Positions 28,701 through 37,700 of a stretch of 39,965 nt of DNA are shown here, in pieces. Numbering within the stretch: position 1 is the first letter of the stretch; the number at the start of each line of letters is the position of its first letter. The translations under genes were made by a program, and so were the position numbers. The notes below the pieces were generated by a model that was not told where the DNA came from, searched no databases, and worked only from the letters and a program-made list of their open reading frames with translations. This DNA is from Pinguiococcus pyrenoidosus (lineage: Eukaryota; Sar; Pinguiophyceae; Pinguiochrysidales; Pinguiochrysidaceae). The stretch is from NCBI GenBank assembly GCA_019677205.1, contig JAAMXY010004269.1:1285-41249 (forward strand). The letters are read 5' to 3'.

Positions 28701-31700
28701 CCAAGTTGATGAACAGGTTCCGCCCTCGCTTGTAGACGCTGCGGCTGAGCACCGGCTCCAAGATGGGGTCGATATCCTCGCCGAGGTTCTCGATGATGAG
28801 CCCCGTGCCGTTGGTCACGGCGTTCTCCAGCTTGCGCAGCCAGTGCTTGGCGCTCAGCTGCACGATCTCGGCGTTGTCCTTCTCCTTTTCGCGGAGCCAG
28901 CGGATGCCCTGCGCCTGCGGGTCGATGATGAGCGGCCAGCGCTGGCACTGGTTGATGATGGCGCCGTTCTCCAGGCTGACGCGGTCCGACGGCAGACCCT
29001 CCTGAATCATCTTGGCGTCGGTGCCTTCGTCCGACAGGATCCGCAGCAGGTCCTTCCCTTCGCTGAGCGGAATGGCCCTCTCCACGAGGTCGGGACGCCA
29101 GAGCTGCGAGCAGAGGTTCTCGCGGATCTCGTGGTCAAAGGCGCCGACGTAACTCACGAAGCCCGCGGCGAGGAGGCAGTCGCCAAGCACGTTGGCCTCG
29201 TTCTTGCGCATGTCGGCAATCTCGTGCGTCCATCGTACGTTCTCGGACGCCAGGCCATTCACGAGGCGCTCCGCCAGTTCCAGTCGATTGAGGCACGCCT
29301 GGGCATCCTCCTCCACGCGCTGCTTCTCCTCGGTGGCGTTGGTGAACGACTGGCGCAGTTCCTCCACCTTGGCCTCCACGGCCTGGACCTTGGACATGGC
29401 GGCGTCCAGCGACGCCTGGGCGGCGGCTTTCTTGGCGCGCGCGGCCTCCAGGGAGTCCATGAGCGGCTTGACGTTGACGTAGATCCGGTTGTAGCGGTAT
29501 ACGTTCACCACCCAGGTACAGAGGTTGCCTGCGGCCGCGCTCTTGCCGCTCATGATCTCCGGTGTGAAGGACGGGTCCTCGATGTATTTGGACACGCGCG
29601 AGATGATGCTCTCGTCGATGTGGTTGGCGTCGAAGCTGGCCAGGTCGGCCTTGAAGGCGTCCACGCGACTCATCATCTGCTGCGCGCGCTTCCACGTGAG
29701 CTTCTTCTGCGCCTCGTGGTAGACCATGATGAGCACGGCGTCTGTCACTTTGTCGACGCCGCTAGGAGGCTTGCTGAAGCCCTTCAGCTCCACCAGCATC
29801 GCCTTCTCCAACACGTCCACTGCGGACGCCGCCGCACGCATGGCCGGCTCGGCCTCCGCAAGACTCTCGCTGGCCTGCTCTTCCACCTTGGCGGCCTCTC
29901 CCGAGGCGATGGTGGCCTTCTCCGCCTCCACGTTGGCCTTCTCGGCCTCCTTGCTCGCCTGTTCCTGCTGGACACCCATGACGCCCAGCAGCTCTTCGGT
30001 CTTCTGCTTCTTCTCCGCCACCTCCACCAGGCGCAGTTCCAGGTCCGCCTTGAGCTCCGTGACGTCCGCGGACGTCTTGAGCAGCGTGCTGAGGCCGGAG
30101 TCCAGGCGGTCGATGCTGCTCTGCACCTCCTGGCGCTTGGCGCCCACCAGGTGCTTGTAGAAGCTCACGAGCTCCAGGAACGACTTGGGCGTGACGTAGT
30201 TGTACCGCCGTTGAATCCGGCGGTAGCTCTCCGAGGCTTCCGCCGTCGACAGGTGCTGCCCCGCCATGTGCTGCGCCAAGTTGGTGCGCAGCTCGGCATG
30301 ATCCACGTCCTCGATGTCGATCTCGAGGCTCTGCAGGAAGCGCTCGGCGACGCTCAGCAGGGCGTCGTGATCCCACGGGTGGAAGAAGTCGATCGCGCAG
30401 TTGTTCACCAGGCCGGGGAAGCGTCGGGCGCGGCGGCGGAACGTCTCGCCGACGGGACTGCAAGCGACCACGAGGTGCAGGTTGCACAGCAGGCGCTGCT
30501 GGAAGAACGCCACCATGGCCTCTCGGGTGTCCGGCACGCCATGGCCCTTGGCGTCCGTACGCACAGCGGACAGCATGGAGTCGACGTCGTCGGCGGTGAA
30601 GAGGCCGGGGACCCAGCCGCGCGTCAGGAGCGCGTTGATGTCGATCAAGAAGCGTTCGTGCACAATCTGGCCGTCGGTGATGAGGAACACCATGGGCGTG
30701 TTCTTGACACCGGCCAGGTTGATGAAGCTGCGCAGGCTCTCCTTGAAATCCTCGATACCGAACGTCGCCGTCACCTGCAGCTGCTTCACCGTGTGGCCGC
30801 CGATGAAGGCAGCAAGGCGGCAGAGGCTTTGCTTGCCGCTGCCGCCGACGCCCACCAGCAGCGCGTGGCCGCCGGGCGTCGACAGCATGCGCGCGATCCT
30901 CGCGACGTGCTCCGCCGCCTGCTTGAAGAGCACCAGGTCCATGACGGCGAAGGTCTCGTTGTATTCCTCCAGGCGGGTGTCCAGCACCTTCTGCAGCGTC
31001 TCCAAGGTCTCTTCCTCTTGGTAGCCGCCGTGCGCGCCGGGTGCGAAGTTGGTGAAGATGAGCGGCTCCACCTCGATGGCGTTGGCGCCCTCGGCACCCA
31101 CCTCGCCCTTGACCACCTCGGACAGGATCTGGCTGAAGCGCTCCGTCTCTTCACCGGACAGCATGCGGTCGCCGTAAACGCGGTGACTCTCGTGCGCCCA
31201 CAGCCGCCACAGGTCCTTGGAGCTCTGTAGCGTCTTGGGCGTGCCCAGGCACACGCCTTGGAAGACCCGGGAGATCTCGCGCATGTTCCACGTGTACATG
31301 AACTTGATGGCGGACGGCAGGAAGGCGTCTCTCACGCGCTCCAGCACCTTGATACTGGCGTTCACCACAGCAGCGGCGCTGTTCAGCACCGCGTCCTCGA
31401 AGCCGACGGCGAGGTGGCCCTTGAGGATGCTGGCGTACACCGTGGTCAAGTCCTCGGCGGTCGGCATGGCACAGGAGAAGGTGGCGAAGCGCCGCTGCGC
31501 CCTCTCGCAGATGACGAAGGAACCCGCCGACGGGTTCATGCACGCCGTGAACTGGATGTCCACGACGATCTTGCGCATGGTGAGGTCGTCGCGGTCGAAG
31601 ACGCTGCCGTAGCCCATCTGCTGCGTCAGCAGCGAGATGGCGTTCTGGGTGCCGTACTCCTCCACGTACGGCATGTTGATGTCGTCCAGGAAATACACCA

Positions 31701-34700
31701 TGTGCTTCGTGGGCGGCGGGCCGAAGGTGCGGCCGTTGCGCTTGTCGATGGCGCTCTCGATCTCCCGCTGCAGCGTCATGGAGTCGGTGTAGTACGACAT
31801 GGAGATGGCCGTCGAAAGGAACTTGTCAGGATTCAGGTTCCCCAGGAACTCGCCCATCAGCTGCGTCTTGCCGGTACCGGCGGCGCCGGCCAGCAGCACC
31901 GCCGAGTGCTGGCTCGTGAACACGTTGAGGAGGTATCGCAGTCTGGTGGACTCCTGGGTCGCCACGGTGATCATCGAGAACGGCGTCTCGCCAGGAGCTC
32001 CGCCGATCACCACGGATTCATAGGCCGGTATCGACCACGGCGTGAAGGCGTCCGCGGTCGTGTCGTAGAGGAAGTCGAACACCGTCTTGGGTATCGCGCC
32101 TGAGCCGCCGGCACTGGCGGCGATGGAGTTCGCCAGCAGGCGTGGCGAGAACATCGACAGAACCGTCTCGCTGAAGCGGCGGCGGAAGTCTTCGGTCTTG
32201 TCGGTCTGGAGACAGCCACCAAAGGCCCAGACGGTACTGAACACGAAGGCGCTCTCGATCCTCTCCGCGACGCACGCTTCGTCGCTCAGCGCATCAAGGA
32301 GCGGGCCCAAGATACCCAGGAGCGTCCCCACCTTGTTGATCACCCGCATTGGCAGCACCGTGGGGAAGCCCTTGCGAAGCTGCTCGTTCACCGCGTCAAC
32401 GTACTTGTCGAAGAGCGCCGGCAGCGCCGAGCGCTCGTTGGTACGCGGGCGGCGCTGGATCCAGCTATCCACCATGGGTCGCCAGCCCACGTCGGTCTCA
32501 TTGACGTACAGGATACCGGCGCGGGACACCGTGGCCGGCGTGGCGTTCTTCAGCGAGTTGATCTCGAACACCAGGCGCATGTCTTCGGACAGGGGAATGC
32601 GCTCGTTGGACACGAGGGTCAGCACCTTGTTGTCGTCCATCACGGTGTTCATGGACTCGATCCACACGGCGTCGATGTCGCCGTCCAGCACGATCCACTT
32701 CGTCGTCTGGTGCTTGCCGAAGCCGGCCTCCGCGATGTTCTTCGTCATGTTGCGCATGATGATGCTGAGCACGCCGTCCTTCCACTCCTTGGCCAGCGTC
32801 ATGTAGCCGTACAGCTCGTTGCTGGTGACCGACTTGGGGTTCACCGTCTCCGCGATGGCCACCTTCTTGGCGCCGCCGTCCGCGACGTTCTTGGCCTCCA
32901 GGAGCGTCTGCCACATGGTGGTCTTGCCGCAGCCCGCTGGGCCCAGGATCATCACGGAGTGGCGAACGTCCAGGAGCTCCTGGAAGTTCAGGCACTTGCG
33001 CACGAAGACATCGTCGGCCTGCAAGCCTTGTGAGGCCGAGACGGTCTCGACGTAGCCCTTGAGGGCCTCGTCCAGCTTGGGCTCCACCTCCACGCCGATG
33101 AAGAGGTCGTCGATGAGGCGCAGAAAGATCGGCTCATCGACGCTGGGAATCTTGGGGAGGTTGAAGTCGCGCAGCGCGCGCTTGAGAATCTGGGCCTCCG
33201 TGCAGCGCTCCCGTTGCTGCTGCTTCGCCTCGGCGATGTCCGCTCGCTTCAGAGAGCCGGCAACGCGCAGGACGGACTTGACAGCACGGAGGCCCCAGTC
33301 GTAGTGGCGCTGCTTGCTCAGCAGGTCATCGCTGAGCTTGTAGAGGGTCACGAACTTGGTCGCGAGCTGCCGCGCCGTCTGGAAGCCTTCGGCCATCAGC
33401 ATGTTCTCGCAGATGGGCTGTAAGTCCGGTCGGATCATGGCGCAGTCACGGAAGAGCGCGCGCAGGTTCTCCGGCAGCTCCGTACGGCCGGCGTAGCCCG
33501 GGTTCATGGTGATAAAGAAGCCGCAGATGGGCACGAGCCGGATGTTGTCGCCTTCGAAGTCGAACTCGCCGACGCACACCGGCGGCGTGCCGGCCGGCAG
33601 GCTCATGAGCTCCGGGTCGCGGTTGGCCGGCTCCGCGTAGCGGATGATGGCGTCCTGGACACAGCTGATCTGCGTGGCCACCACACTGAGCACGTCGATG
33701 CTGATACGGTTGAACTCGTCGAAGCAGCCCCAGCCGCCCATCTGCACCAGGCCTCGGAAGATGTCGCCGAGCGTCTGGTAGTTCATCTGGTCGCTACAAT
33801 TGAGCACGTAGACGTCGACCGCCAAGGCCCTGGCCAGGTCCTTGGTGGTCTCGGTCTTGCCGGTACCGGCGGGGCCAGCCGGCGCGCCGCCGCGGTAGAG
33901 CCGCAGCGCCATCGTGAGGGTGATGTAGCATCGATCCGTGAGCGGCGTAATGACCAAGCGGGGCGTGTTGCCGATCCACTGGAAGTTGTACTTGGTGCTA
34001 AAGTCCGTGATGTTGATCTGGACGTTGTAGAGCGCCATGGGATCCGCCGCGTTGGGCGTCGGCGTGCCGGCGGTGGCGGTGTCCCCGTCCTTGAACGGCC
34101 CGTGCGCGTAGAAGCGCAGCTGCTGCTGCCACAGGAACGCCGACGGGCCCTCCACCTTCTCGTCGCTGAGCTTCTGCACGATGTCGCGGCTGTGCACGTC
34201 CAGCGTGATGAGCGTGAGGATCTTCGTGCGGTCTCCGCGGTTCAGGTCGCCCAGCACCAGGTCGATGAGCTTCACGAGCCGATCGTGACACACACTGACA
34301 TAACGACGCAGCGCGTCGTCCGCGCCACCTTCGAACTCTTCGAGCGCCGTCTGCGTCTCTTCAGTCCACGTGATCTGCGAGCCCGTGAGCACCACCTGCG
34401 CCGGGAAGTCGAAGAGCCAGGCGTGGCGGGGATGCGAGCCTTCCCAGTCCGCCGTCTTCGCGAGGCCATTGTCAAGCTCGTAGCGCAGCGTCCACTGGAT
34501 AACCTCCGTGAGCTGATTGAGGTACCTCTCCACTTCGCCTTCCATGGTGAACGGCGCCTGCAGCGTCATCTCCTCGCCGTCCTTCGCGATGAGGCGGTCC
34601 ACCGTGTTGGGGCTCACGGTGCCGTCCTCCATCTCCAGGAAGTGCAGGTCGTCCAGCGCCGGGTAGCAGTCGCTCAAGTAGCGGGTGATCTTCCGCGGCT

Positions 34701-37700
34701 GGGTCCCGTTGGCAAGGATGTCCAAGAGCGCCTCTTTGGGCACGAAGTAGAAGCGGGGGTAGATGCCCTGCTTGGTGTTGAGGTACTCGTTGAGGCTCTT
34801 CTGGCAGAGCTCCATCCGCTGCCAGATGTTCACCAACTCCGCCGCGCGGCCCTCCACCGTGCACGCCAGTAGGCAGTTCTTCTCCGTGGAGGCGTTCTGC
34901 ATGAGCTCCTTGAAGTCGCTGTCGATGCCCTCGAAGCGCTTCGTGTCGTCCGGGAGCTGCGCGCGGATGTCGGCGGAGGCCAGGAAGATGCTCTCCAAGG
35001 CCGCCCAGGAGCGGCCCACCTTCTCCCACACCTTGAGCGTCTCCTCCACCTCCCCGAGGCGCTGCTGCCAGCTCTCCACGTCCTTGCGGAAGTACTCCAT
35101 GAAGGAGCCCATGCTCATGATGCCCTGCAGCTCCAGCTGGTGCGCCTCGAGGCCCTCCTGGATCTCGTCCGTGCGCCGCACGATCACCATCTCGGTGTCC
35201 TTGTGCTGCGGATACTGCAGCTCCAGATGCTGCCAAGCGGTGTCGATGACGCCCAGCTTCTTCTCGATCTTCAGCTCCTTCTGCGCCGTCTCCACGATCT
35301 CGAACACCTCGTCGATGTGGTCCGCGATCTGCACCTTCATCATGTCGTCAAAGCTGAAGCGCGGCGCATTGGGGTTGACCAAGGGGACGTCGCAGACGCG
35401 CGCGACCCGCGTCCAGTGGCGCTCGCGCATGGACGGCGAATGCAGGTCGCTGATGAGCGGCAGGATGTTCTGCATGTCCTTCATGTCCGTCGCGATGTTC
35501 TTGTACACCTCCCAGGCCTTCACGACGCTGTTGTCCGACGCGAAGCGCTTCACCTCCTTCATGAGCTTCTTGTTGGCGTCCTCGAGGCGCTCGGCGTCGA
35601 TCTCGAACCACAGCGTGCTTCGCCAGTCCTTGTAGGTCTCGCGCACGCGGACACGGTAGTCCCAGCAAACGCGCAGCAGCGCCAGGTCCTTCTCGGTGTC
35701 GTCGATGGCCGCCCAGGTCGTCATGTCCAGCTCGAAGAGATCCTCCAGGCCGTTGAACTCCTCGGCCTCGCGCTTGAGCGCGCAAGTCTCTTCCTTGAAG
35801 CGGTCGATCATGCCGTAGGCCTCCTCGCCCTCGCCGTCAAAGGTGAAGGGCGCTTCGTGCTTGAAGCGCTGGCGGAAGTCGTACAGCGTGTGGTGGAACT
35901 TGGACAGCTGCACCTTGAGCTCCTTCACCCGCTCCAGCTGCAGCGGCAGAATGGCCTCTCGGCGCTGGTAGCTGACCTTCTCCAGCTTCTCCCACATGCC
36001 GCGCGCTTCCTCCACGTACGTCTGCACGACGCAATGCTCGGCCTCCCCGGTCACGATGCGCACCTCGGCCAGGTCCACGTCGTGCTTCTTCAGGACGGCC
36101 AGGGCGCGCTCGCTGAAGCGGAAGAGGCGGCTGGCGCCGCGTGCGTTGCGCCGGACGTCGGCGATGCCCTTCATGACGCGCATGACGTCCTCTCTGGAGA
36201 TATTGGGACTCTCCACGCCGTCGTCGCCGTGGATGGCGTCCAGGTTGCCGTAAACCCCTTGGACGAACTCGTGGAAGTTCTGCAGCCGCGACACCACCTG
36301 CTCCTGCAGGTGCGACAGGAACTTGTCTTTCCAGAGCGCTGCGATGGACATGATGGAGTTCTGGAGGCGGCTGGTGTTGACGCGCAGCCAGCCGACGTCC
36401 GTCACCAGGCTCTTGGAGTTACAGGCGGCGCGCAGGCTGTCGATCTTATCGATCTCCTCGTCGTACAGGCCGCAGTCCGGGAAGCAGTCTGCGTCCAGGT
36501 GGACGCTGGCGCCGTCGCCCACGCTGGCACCGTTGGTGCTGTGGCTCGCGATGCTCACGTCGTCGGTGTCCTCGCTCACCAGCAGCGCCCGGCGCGAGAA
36601 GTCGTCAAAGTGCGACGCCAAGTCGGTGTCCCAGAGGAAGCGGAAGCTCTCGTACTCTTCCAGCAGCACAGCGAAGCGGTCTTCGTTGGCGTCGAGCGCC
36701 TCTGAGATCTTCGCGCGCAGCTGCAGAAGCGTAGGCTCGAAGCGCATCTCGCGCAGGAAGGTACCATCCGGATCGTCGAGGCGACGCACCAGAGCGCAGC
36801 TGTGCAGAAAGCCATTGATCCAGTCCTGGATGGCGCTCTCCAGGGAGGCCGGCCGGCCGCCGTCCTCCACCGCGTCGGCCGGCGTCTTGTACGGCGGCTG
36901 CATCTGCACCGCGCGGCCCACCAGGTCCATCTGCACCTCGAGCAGCGGCGCGCTCGTGGTGTTCTCGGCGCCGATCTGGAGCTGCTCCAGCAAGGCCGTG
37001 AAGGCCTTCTTCATCAGCGCTGCCATGCCGTCGATGAACACGTTGTTGATGAAGTTGACATACGCGAACCACTCGGGCGTGTTGCTCACGCGCAGCGTTC
37101 GGGAGGTCTCCTTGAGCAGCGCCTGGATCTCCTTGGCGCGCCCTTTGACGGCGTCGTAGGTGGCCTTCTGCAAGGTGCGCTGATGCTTGTCGAACTCTTC
37201 CAGCTCGACAGGGCGAGGCTTCCGATCCAGCGCGCTTCTCGCGCACCACTCGCCCAGAATGTCCCGCGTCGTGTTCAAGGTCTTCTTGAGCGTTGCCAGC
37301 GCGTTCTCCACCGTCTGCATCTCCGAGCGGACGTCGTCGAGGAAGCCCGTGATGCCGTTGCTCTTCCAGTTCAGGCGGCTCTCGCCGGCCTGCACCTTGG
37401 CGTTGAAGTTGCGGAGGTACGGCCCGATGAGCGGCGCCTCCACAGGCAGGATCGAGTCCAGGGCCCGGTTGTTGCTGGACGACACCAAGTCCAGGCTGCA
37501 GCGGAAGCTGCGGTACTGCTGCGCCTGGGCGTAGATGTCCAGCACTGCCTCGGGCACGGAGATGCCCAAGAGTAGGAAATACTTGACCTCCCGCAAGAGC
37601 CGCACCAGCGCCGGGCTGAAGTTGACCTGGAGATGTCCGCTCTTGTGGCGGATGAGCAGCGGGAGGTCGAGGTTCGCCTGGGACGCGGCCTCGATGTTCC

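Noticed and set aside
28633-31230. 865-codon ORF on the + strand
   Set aside because: It is a shadow of the dynein reading frame: antisense to a GC-rich, third-position-GC gene. Its His/Leu/Val-rich product matches no family.
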